NCBI GenBank assembly: GCA_017431785.1
Contig: JAFRKJ010000077.1
Span: 1 to 64,000, forward strand
DNA length: 64,000 bases
Origin: Bacillota bacterium
GTDB lineage: Bacteria > Bacillota > Clostridia > Peptostreptococcales > Anaerovoracaceae
Direction: 5' to 3'
The notes beneath the pieces are model-generated. The model did no database searches, had not been told where the DNA came from, and saw only the letters and a list, made by a program, of their open reading frames with translations. Shown here one piece after another: positions 25,580 through 34,226 of the stretch. Made by a program: the position numbers and the translations under genes. The stretch's first letter is position 1, and the number at the start of each line of letters is the position of its first letter.

Positions 25580-26686
25580 TTAGCAGTAAACCTTCTCAAT
25601 GTTCGCTGAGTTGGTGAGATAGACCATAGTCGAGTACTTCAGATCGAATTCGATGATGTCGCCGACTTTCAGATCGCCGCCGTTATCTACCAAGTCCTGG
25701 ATGTCCAGAATGGTGTGGTCGGAAGATGCTCCCAGAATTTCGACACCTTCCATGCGCGGCAGGAGATCATCCGGATCACCGTAGTCGCACTTACCCAGGG
25801 CGATCAGAGCACGGCGTCTGATACCGCGGTCCACATATTCTATCTGGTGACCGAAAGCGTCGAAGCCGCGTTCGCCGACCGGATGGGACGGCTTGTCTTT
25901 GACTTCGATCACTTCTGCCTGCAGTGTGAAGATGTCCTGATACATCTTGCTCAGGTCGTATCCATAGAGGACCGGCAGGTCGTATGCCAGCAGGATCGCC
26001 TCACCGATGCGCAGCATGCTGACGCGCTCCGGCAGGTTGCCGTCGAGGACTCTCATGAAGGAACTGGTCGCTCCGCCGGAAATGATTTCGAGAGGATGGC
26101 CGATTTTAGCTTCGATTTTTTCAGCGATTTCGATGAGTTCGCCGATCTTTTCCGGTGTGGCTACGATGGAACCATAGCAGCCAACATTGAAACCGACGCC
26201 TGCCAGATGCAGGTTCTTCAGGTCATTTTCTACGGTGAGTGCTGCTTCAGCCATTTCATCTTTATCCCACCAGCCTTCACGCAGATCGCCGCAGTCAGCC
26301 ATGAGGATGACGTTGTGGATTTTGCCTTGCTCGCCGGCGCACTTGTTCAGCGCTTCCAGAACGACCATCTCGCTGTTCAGACTGTAATCGCAGTAGGTTA
26401 CGATGTCTTCTGCTTCGCTGAGCATCGGGATTCTGACCATGAGCAGCGGAGTCTTGAATCCTTCTTCTTTCAGCGCAGCCAGCTGTTCCAGCCTTGAGGA
26501 AGCGATGAATTTCACACCAGCCTTCTCGTATTCACGTGCGCATGGGACAAGGCCCGTGCAGCCTTTGATGACCCCTGCGATTTCAACGCCGTCGCGTGCA
26601 CAGAGATCCTTCACGTATTCTATGTTATGTCTGAGTTTGCCCAGATCTACTACCAGCTTCGGGTAGCCGTGTTTGATGTATGACAT
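25580..26686 (-). CDS. Alanine/ornithine racemase-family PLP enzyme
   Basis: A fold-type III PLP racemase. The PLP lysine is K41 in AGVIKGCTG, and ISGGATSS with the PERVSMLRIGEA stretch bind the cofactor phosphate. It resembles the ornithine racemase / alanine racemase N-terminal family of amino-acid-fermenting clostridia rather than the canonical cell-wall Alr, whose lysine motif is VKANAYG. The length is 368 aa. The frame opens 14 codons upstream, but AGGAGG is spaced for the ATG used here. It is divergent from hom. The substrate amino acid is inferred only at family level. Confidence 0.82.
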   Translation of the reverse strand: MSYIKHGYPKLVVDLGKLRHNIEYVKDLCARDGVEIAGVIKGCTGLVPCAREYEKAGVKFIASSRLEQLAALKEEGFKTPLLMVRIPMLSEAEDIVTYCDYSLNSEMVVLEALNKCAGEQGKIHNVILMADCGDLREGWWDKDEMAEAALTVENDLKNLHLAGVGFNVGCYGSIVATPEKIGELIEIAEKIEAKIGHPLEIISGGATSSFMRVLDGNLPERVSMLRIGEAILLAYDLPVLYGYDLSKMYQDIFTLQAEVIEVKDKPSHPVGERGFDAFGHQIEYVDRGIRRRALIALGKCDYGDPDDLLPRMEGVEILGASSDHTILDIQDLVDNGGDLKVGDIIEFDLKYSTMVYLTNSANIEKVYC

Positions 26687-26746
26687 TTCTATGTTCCTCC
26701 TGTTGAAGTATATCTTCAGCTTCGGCAAAGCTTCGCCTGCATCATC

Positions 26747-26752
26747 AGTATA
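26747..26752 (-). promoter_or_regulatory. Extended -10 box for the racemase gene
   Basis: The minus strand reads TGATATACT, a TGn-extended -10, about 60 nt upstream of the start. Confidence 0.35.
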
Positions 26753-26830
26753 TCATAGATTTCGATATGCAAAGGCAGGAAAATGCGGTAAACTGAAGAG
26801 ACCCTAACAGATTCAAACAGGAGGAAAACC

Positions 26831-27847
26831 ATGAAGACGGTACGCATCGCCCTCATCGGGTATGGAAATGTTGGAAAAGCATTCGCTGCGATGCTTTTGC
26901 GAAAAGAGGATTACATCCGTGAAGCCTTTGATGCAAAGGCGATCATCACCGGGATCTGCACAAAGAGCCGCGGCGTTTGTCTGTGCCCCGATGGAATCGA
27001 TACAGAGACACTCACGGACGACATGTTCAACAAAGAGCTTGATGATTTTGCATTAATAGATTCGGGCGAGTATGATGTCATGATCGAATTGACGCCGATC
27101 AACATCATGACGGGACAGCCTGCGACGGACCATATTCGGCGCGCGCTGCAACGGGGGAAGCACGTCATTACAGCCAACAAAGGACCGATCGCATGGTATT
27201 ACCGTGAGCTGCGTGATCTGGCGAAGAAACAGGGCGTTGGGTTTTGTCATGAAGCGACGGTCATGGACGGAACGCCGGTGTACAACCTGACGAAGGAAAC
27301 GCTCAAAGGCTGCCGGATCACAGAAGTCAGCGGCATCTTCAACGCGACGACGAATTTCATCCTGACGGAGATGGAAAAGGGCGTCAGCTTCGAGGACGCT
27401 GTGGAAGAAGGACGGCGGCAGGGTTTTGTAGAAGCGGACGCAAGCATGGACATCGACGGATGGGATGCGTCGGCCAAGCTGACGGCACTGATGAATGTGC
27501 TGATGGATGTGGAGATCACTCCGTTGGACATCGACAGAACCGGCATCGGCGGGATCACCAAAGACGATATCGATGCAGCGAAAGCCCAGGGCAAACGGAT
27601 CAAACTGCTCTGCCGCGGAAGGGTGGAAGACGGCAAACCGGTTGGAACCGTTAAGCCGACATGGGTGGACGAGCACACGCTGCCGGCAATCATGGATGCG
27701 ACCTCTTCCTATGTGACGATCGACACAGATCTCATGGGAGCCACCACAGTCATCGAAGAACCATTCGAACCGGAGATCGATCACACCGCCTATGGTGTGC
27801 TGAGTGATCTCTTCCGGATCCTGACAGATTACGAAAACGGATTCTGA
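26831..27847 (+). CDS. hom: Homoserine dehydrogenase, short form without ACT domain
   Basis: This reduces aspartate semialdehyde to homoserine, the branch to threonine and methionine. It has GYGNVG (about 10-15) for the nucleotide, TANKGP (about 114-119), GIFNATTNFILTEM (about 164-177) and the catalytic-domain GWDASAKLTAL segment. At 338 aa it lacks the usual C-terminal ACT domain, so threonine feedback through that domain is not expected. AGGAGGAAAA precedes the ATG. It is divergent from the racemase. Together with dapA it draws on the same semialdehyde. Confidence 0.92.
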   Translation: MKTVRIALIGYGNVGKAFAAMLLRKEDYIREAFDAKAIITGICTKSRGVCLCPDGIDTETLTDDMFNKELDDFALIDSGEYDVMIELTPINIMTGQPATDHIRRALQRGKHVITANKGPIAWYYRELRDLAKKQGVGFCHEATVMDGTPVYNLTKETLKGCRITEVSGIFNATTNFILTEMEKGVSFEDAVEEGRRQGFVEADASMDIDGWDASAKLTALMNVLMDVEITPLDIDRTGIGGITKDDIDAAKAQGKRIKLLCRGRVEDGKPVGTVKPTWVDEHTLPAIMDATSSYVTIDTDLMGATTVIEEPFEPEIDHTAYGVLSDLFRILTDYENGF

Positions 27848-27880
27848 TGGATTACTACATATTATCTTGGATGACGTTCG

Positions 27881-27909
27881 TTGACACACCTACATATTTC
27901 ATGTAGAAT
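27881..27909 (+). promoter_or_regulatory. Consensus sigma-A promoter for greA-lysS
   Basis: TTGACA, a 17-nt spacer and TAGAAT. The predicted start of transcription (about 27916) falls inside the left arm of the hom terminator, so new transcripts cannot refold that hairpin. Confidence 0.7.
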
Positions 27910-27911
27910 GA

Positions 27912-27940
27912 AAGCACTCGCAGGACGAGTGCTTTTTTTG
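27912..27940 (+). terminator. Terminator of hom
   Basis: AAGCACTCG-CAGGA-CGAGTGCTT, a 9-bp perfect stem followed by a run of T. It overlaps the initially transcribed bases of the greA promoter. Confidence 0.85.
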
Positions 27941-28040
27941 GTGTACTTTTGACGCCGGGACACATGGCAGAACACACATCGGAAAAGCAGTTCGAACGGG
28001 GTAAATAAAGCGTTCTTTATGCGCGAAAAAGGAGTAAAAA

Positions 28041-28526
28041 ATGGAAGAATTCATGAACGAAGAATTACTGCTAACGAAAGAAGGTTACGACAAAATCGTT
28101 GCCGAACACGACGAACTGGTTTCAGTCAAACGTGCGGAAGTTGCAGCAAGAATCAAGGAAGCGATCTCATACGGAGATATTTCCGAAAATGCTGAATACG
28201 ATTCAGCGAAGAACGAGCAGGCGGAACTGGAAGAGCGCATCCACCAGCTGGAAGAGATGCTCAGAAAAGCCAAGATCGTTCAGGAAGAAGATGTGAAAGG
28301 CGACAAGGTCAACATCGGCCTTAAAGTTACAGTCAAAGATATAGATACAGGAGACAAAGAGGTATTCTCTATAGTTGGCGCCACTGAATCCGATCCATTC
28401 AACGGCAAAATCTCTACAGAATCCTCTGTTGGTAAAGCGCTCATTGGAAAGAAAAAAGGCGAAACAGTTGCAATCGAGGTTCCGGACGGAATCATCAACT
28501 ACAAGATCATGAAGATCGAGAAATAA
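28041..28526 (+). CDS. greA: Transcription elongation factor GreA
   Basis: This rescues backtracked RNA polymerase by stimulating transcript cleavage. An N-terminal coiled coil carries the acidic tip (GDISENAEYD) and is followed by an FKBP-like C-terminal domain. At 161 aa it is of normal size. AAAAAGGAG lies just before the ATG. It is followed by lysS after about 70 nt, an arrangement common in Firmicutes. Confidence 0.95.
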   Translation: MEEFMNEELLLTKEGYDKIVAEHDELVSVKRAEVAARIKEAISYGDISENAEYDSAKNEQAELEERIHQLEEMLRKAKIVQEEDVKGDKVNIGLKVTVKDIDTGDKEVFSIVGATESDPFNGKISTESSVGKALIGKKKGETVAIEVPDGIINYKIMKIEK

Positions 28527-28599
28527 GCAAAAGCAATGCAACCAGAGGGTGCAAAAGCAACAAGCACCGGATGGAAAGCAAGATGGAAAGGACAATACA

Positions 28600-30564
28600 A
28601 TGAGCGAAGAAAGAACAGAATTCGAAATCACTGAACAGGAAAGAAACGAACAGTCACAGATCAGAAGAGATAAGCTGGCTGAGCTGCAGGCTGCAGGCCG
28701 CAATCCGTTCCTTCAGGAGACATGGGAACAGACAGCTTATTCACAGGATATCAAGGATAACTTCGAAGAGTATGACGGCAAGGAAGTATCCATCGCCGGC
28801 AGAATGATGGCGAAGCGTGTCATGGGTAAAGCATCCTTCATCGATATCCAGGACTACAAAGGCAGAATCCAGTGCCACGTCAAGAGAGACGTTCTCGGCA
28901 CAGATGAATACAAGTGGTTCAAGGCATCAGATATCGGCGACATCTTCGGTATCGTCGGCAATGTGTTCATGACGAACAGAGGAGAGATCACTGTAGAAGT
29001 AACCAAGATGGTTCTGCTCTCCAAGTCCCTGCAGGTGCTCCCTGACAAGTGGAGCGGACTGAAGGACATGGACATCAGATACAGACAGCGTTACGTCGAC
29101 CTGATCGTCAATCCTGAAGTAAAGGAAAGCTTTATCAAGAGAGCTGCGATCATCAAGGAGATCAAGAGAACCATGGAAGAAGACTTCGGATACCTCGAAG
29201 TCGACACACCGATCCTGACAACCATTGCAGGCGGTGCAAACGCAAGACCGTTCAACACATTCCACAATACGCTGCATCTGCCGATGAAACTGAGAATCGC
29301 CAACGAGCTCTACCTCAAGAGACTGGTTGTCGGCGGTCTGGACAGAGTCTATGAGATGGGCAAGATGTTCAGAAACGAAGGAATGGACAAGAACCACAAT
29401 CCTGAGTTCACTTCAATGGAAGCATATTATGCATACGGCAACATGGAGACAACCATGCGCGTTACGGAAGCAGTCATCTCCAATGCCGCAAAGGCAGCAA
29501 CCGGCAGCATGATCATCAACTACCAGGGCAAGGAGTTCGATCTGACACCGCCTTGGAAGACAGTGGACATGACAGATGCGGTAGCTGAGATCACCGGCGT
29601 GAACTTCCACGAGATCGACAATGATGAGGACGCACGTGCTGCAGCCATCGGTTACGGCATGGATGCAGAAGATGTCGAAGGACTGTCCAGAGGCAAGCTC
29701 ATCGCGGAGATGTTTGAAGAATACTGCGAAGACTATCCGGGATTCCTCGATGGACCGATCTTCGTCGTCGGACATCCTGTAGAGATTTCACCTCTCGCGA
29801 AGAGAGACCCGAAGGACCCAAGAATCACGAGAAGATTTGAAGCATACATCAATGGCTGGGAAGTTGCGAATGCATTCTCCGAGCTCAACGACCCGATCGA
29901 CCAGTACGAGAGATTCGTGGAACAGCAGCATGAACTGGACTGCGGTATCGACGATGAGGCACATCCGATGGATATGGACTTCGTAAACGCACTGGAAGTT
30001 GGACTTCCTCCAACAGGCGGACTGGGCATCGGTATCGACAGAGTCATCATGCTCGTAACAGATGCACCGACCATCAGAGATGTCATCCTCTTCCCGACCA
30101 TGAAGCCGCTTGACGAGCCGGGTAAGGCAAAGGCATCCGCGCCGGCTCCGGAGATCGCAGATACCGTTCCGGCAGAACCGGTTGAGATCGATTTCTCCAA
30201 GGTCGTTATCGAGCCGCTCTTCGAGGAAGAAGTAGACTTCGAAACATTCAGCAAGTCAGATTTCCGCGTTGTTAAGATCAAGGAATGCTCAGCAGTTCCA
30301 AAGAGCAAGAAGCTGCTCCAGTTCGTCGTTGACGACGGAACAGGGGAAGATCGCATCATCCTTTCCGGCATTCATGAATGGTATGAACCGGAAGAGCTGG
30401 TAGGAAAGACAGTCCTCGCGATCACAAATCTGCCAACACGCAAGATGATGGGAATCGACTCCTGCGGTATGTTGCTGTCAGCAATCCACGAAGAAGAAGG
30501 GAAGGAAATGCTGAACTTCATTATTCTGGACGACAAGATTCCGGCAGGAGCCAAGATCTACTAA
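28600..30564 (+). CDS. lysS: Lysyl-tRNA synthetase (class II) with C-terminal tRNA-binding OB domain
   Basis: This charges tRNA-Lys. The N-terminal anticodon-binding OB fold spans about 60-150. The class II core has motif 2 around FRNEGMDKNHNPEFTSMEAY (257-276) and motif 3 GLPPTGGLGIGIDR (468-481). The core ends near residue 503. An Ala/Pro/Glu linker of about 40 residues follows, and 546-654 is a complete EMAPII/MetG-type tRNA_bind domain (DFRVVKIKEC ... NLPTRKMMGIDSCGMLLSA). Standard bacterial LysRS ends at about 500 aa, so this is a fusion. AAAGGA fits the ATG chosen here. The frame continues 17 codons upstream without support. Confidence 0.94.
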   Translation: MSEERTEFEITEQERNEQSQIRRDKLAELQAAGRNPFLQETWEQTAYSQDIKDNFEEYDGKEVSIAGRMMAKRVMGKASFIDIQDYKGRIQCHVKRDVLGTDEYKWFKASDIGDIFGIVGNVFMTNRGEITVEVTKMVLLSKSLQVLPDKWSGLKDMDIRYRQRYVDLIVNPEVKESFIKRAAIIKEIKRTMEEDFGYLEVDTPILTTIAGGANARPFNTFHNTLHLPMKLRIANELYLKRLVVGGLDRVYEMGKMFRNEGMDKNHNPEFTSMEAYYAYGNMETTMRVTEAVISNAAKAATGSMIINYQGKEFDLTPPWKTVDMTDAVAEITGVNFHEIDNDEDARAAAIGYGMDAEDVEGLSRGKLIAEMFEEYCEDYPGFLDGPIFVVGHPVEISPLAKRDPKDPRITRRFEAYINGWEVANAFSELNDPIDQYERFVEQQHELDCGIDDEAHPMDMDFVNALEVGLPPTGGLGIGIDRVIMLVTDAPTIRDVILFPTMKPLDEPGKAKASAPAPEIADTVPAEPVEIDFSKVVIEPLFEEEVDFETFSKSDFRVVKIKECSAVPKSKKLLQFVVDDGTGEDRIILSGIHEWYEPEELVGKTVLAITNLPTRKMMGIDSCGMLLSAIHEEEGKEMLNFIILDDKIPAGAKIY

Positions 30565-30620
30565 TCCCCGCCTGAGATTTCTGGCTGAGCACCAGAACGG
30601 CAATACAAATAGTTTTTTTC

Positions 30621-30660
30621 AAGACACGGTTCGCGTTTGCGCAGACCGTGTCTTTTGCTT
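30621..30660 (+). terminator. Terminator of greA-lysS
   Basis: AAGACACGGT/ACCGTGTCTT 10-bp stem with a small GC-rich nested hairpin in the loop, followed by TTTGCTTTT. Confidence 0.8.
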
Positions 30661-30893
30661 TTGCATGGCAGACAGAGATTTTTCAGGGTTTGTATCTCAG
30701 GATGATTCTACCAATGTGTCCAAATGTCAAACAAACCGTTTGTTGATGGCGTTTGTTTGACAAATCACTTTTGGGAAGATTCTATGGATCAAGGGATTAT
30801 TGTGAAGTCCCGACAAATCCCGGTTTGCTGACAGATCAGGCTTCAGCAGGTGATAGCGCTGATTCGGGAGTTTGCCGGCGAAGCATTTGCAGA
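30656..30893. other. Intergenic region without a gene
   Basis: Between the lysS terminator and the promoter of the next operon I see no coding signal with a ribosome binding site. The only clear structure is the GTTTGTT repeat cluster listed separately. Confidence 0.6.
30725..30762. promoter_or_regulatory. Cluster of GTTTGTT dyads, candidate operator
   Basis: TGTCAAACAAAC and GTTTGTTTGACA are perfect 12-bp inverted arms 14 nt apart. Inside, AACAAAC-C-GTTTGTT forms a second, tighter 15-bp palindrome sharing the left arm. This gives three half-sites, about 130 bp upstream of the consensus promoter of the TetR-containing operon. A repressor or activator site is plausible; the cognate protein is unknown. 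Confidence 0.45.
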
Positions 30894-30922
30894 TTGACAC
30901 ATATAGAAAACAGGCGTACAAT
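30894..30922 (+). promoter_or_regulatory. Consensus promoter of the aminotransferase-aldolase-kinase operon
   Basis: TTGACA (perfect), a 17-nt spacer and TACAAT. The leader to the first ATG is about 115 nt. Confidence 0.75.
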
Positions 30923-30953
30923 GAACTCGTGAATACATATTCACGAGTTCATT
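30920..30953. promoter_or_regulatory. 34-bp perfect palindrome over -10/+1, candidate TetR operator
   Basis: Arms of 16 bp (core TGAACTCGTGAATA / TATTCACGAGTTCA) around a CA centre. It begins inside the -10 box and covers the predicted start site, the classical place for a repressor. A TetR-family gene is third in the operon it controls. TTTTTG follows the palindrome, so it could also stop transcription coming from upstream. Confidence 0.65.
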
Positions 30954-31042
30954 TTTGAATCTAGTAAGACATTAATACCATTGTGTTCCGGAATCCATTT
31001 GAAGAGGAATCAGGCACGCAACTTTTAAGGAGGAAATGACAT

Positions 31043-32527
31043 ATGGCATATGATGGTTTTGCAATCGATGAATATCTGGATGCGGAAGCGATTTGTGCGC
31101 AGTTGGATGTGCTGAAGGACGGACCGATTTACGGAGTGAAGCCGGAGGCGCTGAAGGAGTATGAAGAAGAGTACTTCGAAAAGAAGTGCCAGGGTTCGAA
31201 AACACGTATCGCGGAAGCCAAGCAGATCATACCGGGCGGCGTACAACACAACCTGGCGTTCAACTACCCATTCCCGATGGTCATGACAAAAGCGGAAGGC
31301 GCGAAGCTCTACGACATTGACGGCAATGAGTATTACGACTTGCTGCAGGCTGGCGGCCCGACCGTATTAGGATCGAACCCGCCGAGCGTCAGGGAGAAGG
31401 TCATCGAACTGCTGAACACATGCGGACCGTCGACAGGACTGTTCCATGAATATGAATACAAACTGGCGAAGCTGATTGCGGATCTGGTTCCGTCTGTTGA
31501 GATGTTCAGGATGCTGGGATCCGGAACAGAAGCTGCCATGTGCGCAGCGAGAGTTGCCAGACTAAAGACGAAGAAAAAGAACATCCTCAAGATGGGCGGC
31601 GCCTATCACGGATGGTCAGACCAGCTGGCTTACGGCATCAGAATTCCGGGAACGAAGGGCATTCAGTCCAGAGGAATTCCAAGCTATATATTCAGCCATA
31701 CAGATGAGTTCTTCCCGGGAGACCTGGATGATCTTGAGAAGAAACTGAAGAAGCATAAACTGGACGGCGGAACCGCTGCCGTTTATCTGGAGCCGGTAGG
31801 ACCGGAAAGCGGAACAAGACCGATCACAAAGGAATTCGTCAGAGGCGTCGAGGAACTGGCACATGCATACGGCGCACTCCTGATCGTCGATGAAGTTGTC
31901 ACCGGATTCAGGATAGGAACCGGCGGAGCGCAGGAGTACTTCGGTGTCGATCCTGATCTGACCATATTCGGCAAGGTCATCGCTGGAGGATACCCGGGAG
32001 CGGGCGGCATCGGCGGACACCTGGACTGCATGCAGTATCTGGGCGCGGGCATCGATTCCTCAGGAAAGAAAGTCAAGAAAGCACTCTGCGGCGGCACCAT
32101 GGCGGCGACACCGATTTCATGCTGCGCAGGGTACCATACGATAAAGGAAATTGCCGAGACAAATGCCTGTGAGAAGGCCGGCCGCATGGCCGACAGGCTC
32201 ATCGCGGGACTGAAGGAGTCCGCAGCAAAGCACAATCTACCATTCGTGATCTTCAACCAGGGATCTATCTGCCATGTTGATACTGTCGGAACCATGCATT
32301 ACGCAATCGACTGGAGCAAACCTTGGCAGCTTCCGAAGATCCTCAAGGAAACCGGCAGACGCCAGAAGGAGATGGAACACATGGGAGCCGCTTATATGGC
32401 GGAAGGTATTGTGACGCTCGCAGGCTCAAGATTATATACAAGCGCGGCTTATGATGAAGAGATGATCGACGATCTTATCAGAAGATTCGACCGCGTATTT
32501 GCCAAGTGCGGCAGACTGGAGGGGTAA
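31043..32527 (+). CDS. Class III aminotransferase, glutamate-1-semialdehyde aminomutase-like
   Basis: A PLP enzyme of 494 aa. K311 in LTIFGKVIAGGYP is the internal aldimine lysine, D283 (IVDEVVTGFR) pairs with the PLP nitrogen and GSGTEA (159-164) holds the phosphate. It carries an N-terminal extension of about 50 residues before the usual start of the fold. It is the first gene of an operon with a class II aldolase, TetR, FGGY kinase and MFS carrier, and no other haem gene is near. A haem-pathway HemL role is therefore unlikely. It more probably transaminates an amino or keto sugar-like substrate. AAGGAGG precedes the ATG. Confidence 0.85.
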   Translation: MAYDGFAIDEYLDAEAICAQLDVLKDGPIYGVKPEALKEYEEEYFEKKCQGSKTRIAEAKQIIPGGVQHNLAFNYPFPMVMTKAEGAKLYDIDGNEYYDLLQAGGPTVLGSNPPSVREKVIELLNTCGPSTGLFHEYEYKLAKLIADLVPSVEMFRMLGSGTEAAMCAARVARLKTKKKNILKMGGAYHGWSDQLAYGIRIPGTKGIQSRGIPSYIFSHTDEFFPGDLDDLEKKLKKHKLDGGTAAVYLEPVGPESGTRPITKEFVRGVEELAHAYGALLIVDEVVTGFRIGTGGAQEYFGVDPDLTIFGKVIAGGYPGAGGIGGHLDCMQYLGAGIDSSGKKVKKALCGGTMAATPISCCAGYHTIKEIAETNACEKAGRMADRLIAGLKESAAKHNLPFVIFNQGSICHVDTVGTMHYAIDWSKPWQLPKILKETGRRQKEMEHMGAAYMAEGIVTLAGSRLYTSAAYDEEMIDDLIRRFDRVFAKCGRLEG

Positions 32528-32529
32528 TC

Positions 32530-33585
32530 ATGATATATCAGAAGGCGCAGGCAGAGCAGATTCTGCTGAAAGCCTGCAGGGAACTTATGGATAGCGGGCT
32601 GATTGCGAGAACCTGGGGAAACATCAGCATCCGCCTGTCCAGGGATCTGTTTCTCATCACACCAAGCGGCAGAGCATACGAGACACTGACAGCAGATGAT
32701 TTGGTCACGGTGAAGATCAACGATCTTTCCTACGAAGGCGATGTGAAACCGTCCAGTGAGAAGGAGATCCATGCGTCCGTCTACAAACTCAGGAAGGATG
32801 CGGATTTCGTCGTACACACGCATCAGCCGAATGCTTCAGCTTTGAGCGTACTTGGTGAAGATTTCTCACTGACGGAGACAAACGGAAACCTCAGGGCAGA
32901 GAGGATTGTAACTGCGGAAGAGCGTCAGATTCTCGGAACAATCATTCCGACAGCCAAGTACGGTATCTCTTCAACGAAACCGCTTGCGGCCAATGTAAGA
33001 AGGGCGATCAGAAGAAATCCGGAAGCAAATACATTCCTCATGAAAAACCACGGCGCGCTTTGCATTGGATCAGATTATGAAGAAGCATTCAAGGCAGCGT
33101 ATACGTTGGAGAAAGTATGCGGAAGAATCTTCGAAATCCGTTGCGGATGCAAAATGCCGACAGAATCGGGTGAGAACATAGAGGGTGATATCGACAAAGG
33201 ATACATGATGCATGTCAGGACTCCGTACATTATGCTCATGAGCAGACGCGGCAAGGCGGTAAAAGCTTATCTGGACGATCAGGCCCAGATCGGCGGACGC
33301 AGCACAAAGTGCATCGAACCGGGTGACCGGGCGGCGCTGAGAGGTCTGGCAGAAGAGGGCGGCGCAGTTATGCTCAAAAATGATGGCGCGCTCATCATAG
33401 CAGAGGCAAAGGATGAAGCGGAAGCAGCTGCAATCGTATTGGAGAAAAACTGTCAGGCAGCGATGATTGCACTCAAGAAAGGCATCAAGCCGGTAGATAA
33501 TGCCAGTGCTGATCTGGAACACTTATTCTATGTGAACAAATACTCGAAACGAAAGGACGAGGGGGATGCTGAAGAAACTGACTGA
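32530..33585 (+). CDS. Class II aldolase/adducin-family protein with degenerate second half
   Basis: The first 215 residues are a class II (fuculose-phosphate type) aldolase domain. It has the catalytic Glu in SSEKEIH (E79), zinc ligands H96 and H98 (VHTHQP), and H174 in MKNHGALCIG. Residues 230-335 look like a partial duplicate: MLKNDGALIIA followed by a helix like the one after H174, with the zinc histidine replaced by Asp. The family is usually about 215 aa; this is 351. GGAGGGG is spaced for the ATG chosen (an earlier in-frame ATG lacks support). It probably splits a phosphorylated ketose made by the FGGY kinase in the same operon. The TetR gene starts 20 nt before its end. Confidence 0.82.
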   Translation: MIYQKAQAEQILLKACRELMDSGLIARTWGNISIRLSRDLFLITPSGRAYETLTADDLVTVKINDLSYEGDVKPSSEKEIHASVYKLRKDADFVVHTHQPNASALSVLGEDFSLTETNGNLRAERIVTAEERQILGTIIPTAKYGISSTKPLAANVRRAIRRNPEANTFLMKNHGALCIGSDYEEAFKAAYTLEKVCGRIFEIRCGCKMPTESGENIEGDIDKGYMMHVRTPYIMLMSRRGKAVKAYLDDQAQIGGRSTKCIEPGDRAALRGLAEEGGAVMLKNDGALIIAEAKDEAEAAAIVLEKNCQAAMIALKKGIKPVDNASADLEHLFYVNKYSKRKDEGDAEETD

Positions 33586-34198
33586 AGACCAGCAGGCCGC
33601 CATCATTGAAAAAGCCACATGCGAGTTCGCAGAAAAAGGGTACAAGGGCGCAGGCCTCAGTGGCATCGCAAAGAGCGCAGGCGTCAGCGTCGGGGTCATC
33701 TATAAATATTACAAGGACAAGGAAGAACTCTTCCAGGCCTGTGTAAGCAAAAGCATCGCATACCTTGATGAAGTGCTGAGCAACGCCGGACAGGAAGGCG
33801 GCGACCTGCCGGAGATGATCCGGTCTCTTATCAGTCAAACGCAGGTCGCATGCAGGGAGCATCCAGAGTACTTCCGGATGTATCATCAGATTACTACAGA
33901 AGACGATTCGGAGCATGCAAAGCACATGGCGGCGATCATTGAAGCGCCTTCTGCAAAGGCGTACAAGGCGGTCCTGAAGAAAGCTCATGAAGAAGGACGA
34001 ATCGACGGAGCATTGGATTCAAGCGCGGGAGCATTATTCTTCGACAATCTGATGATGATGCTTCACTACTCATACAGCTGCCCGTATTATGCAGAGCGAA
34101 TGAACATATACTGCGGCAAGAAACTGGCAGGAAATAAAAAGAGAATGGAAGACCAGATGGTGCGTTTCATTTTGAACGGACTGGGGTATCAGGAATAA
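33566..34198 (+). CDS. TetR-family transcriptional regulator
   Basis: A 210-aa one-component repressor. The N-terminal helix-turn-helix lies at about 10-55 (EFAEKGYKGAGLSGIAKSAG, then VGVIYKYYKDKEELF), with an all-helical ligand-binding and dimer domain behind. It overlaps the aldolase gene by 20 nt and lies 28 nt before the kinase gene, so it is made from the operon it probably controls. The 34-bp palindrome over the operon promoter is the obvious candidate operator. The inducer is unknown but is expected to be an intermediate of the operon. Confidence 0.9.
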   Translation: MLKKLTEDQQAAIIEKATCEFAEKGYKGAGLSGIAKSAGVSVGVIYKYYKDKEELFQACVSKSIAYLDEVLSNAGQEGGDLPEMIRSLISQTQVACREHPEYFRMYHQITTEDDSEHAKHMAAIIEAPSAKAYKAVLKKAHEEGRIDGALDSSAGALFFDNLMMMLHYSYSCPYYAERMNIYCGKKLAGNKKRMEDQMVRFILNGLGYQE

Positions 34199-34226
34199 CT
34201 GATTTGAATGAGAAGGAGTGAGACAA

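Noticed and set aside
30727..30921. 64-codon minus-strand frame before the TetR operon
   Set aside because: No ribosome binding site, overlaps the promoter and operator repeats, and the peptide has no family features.
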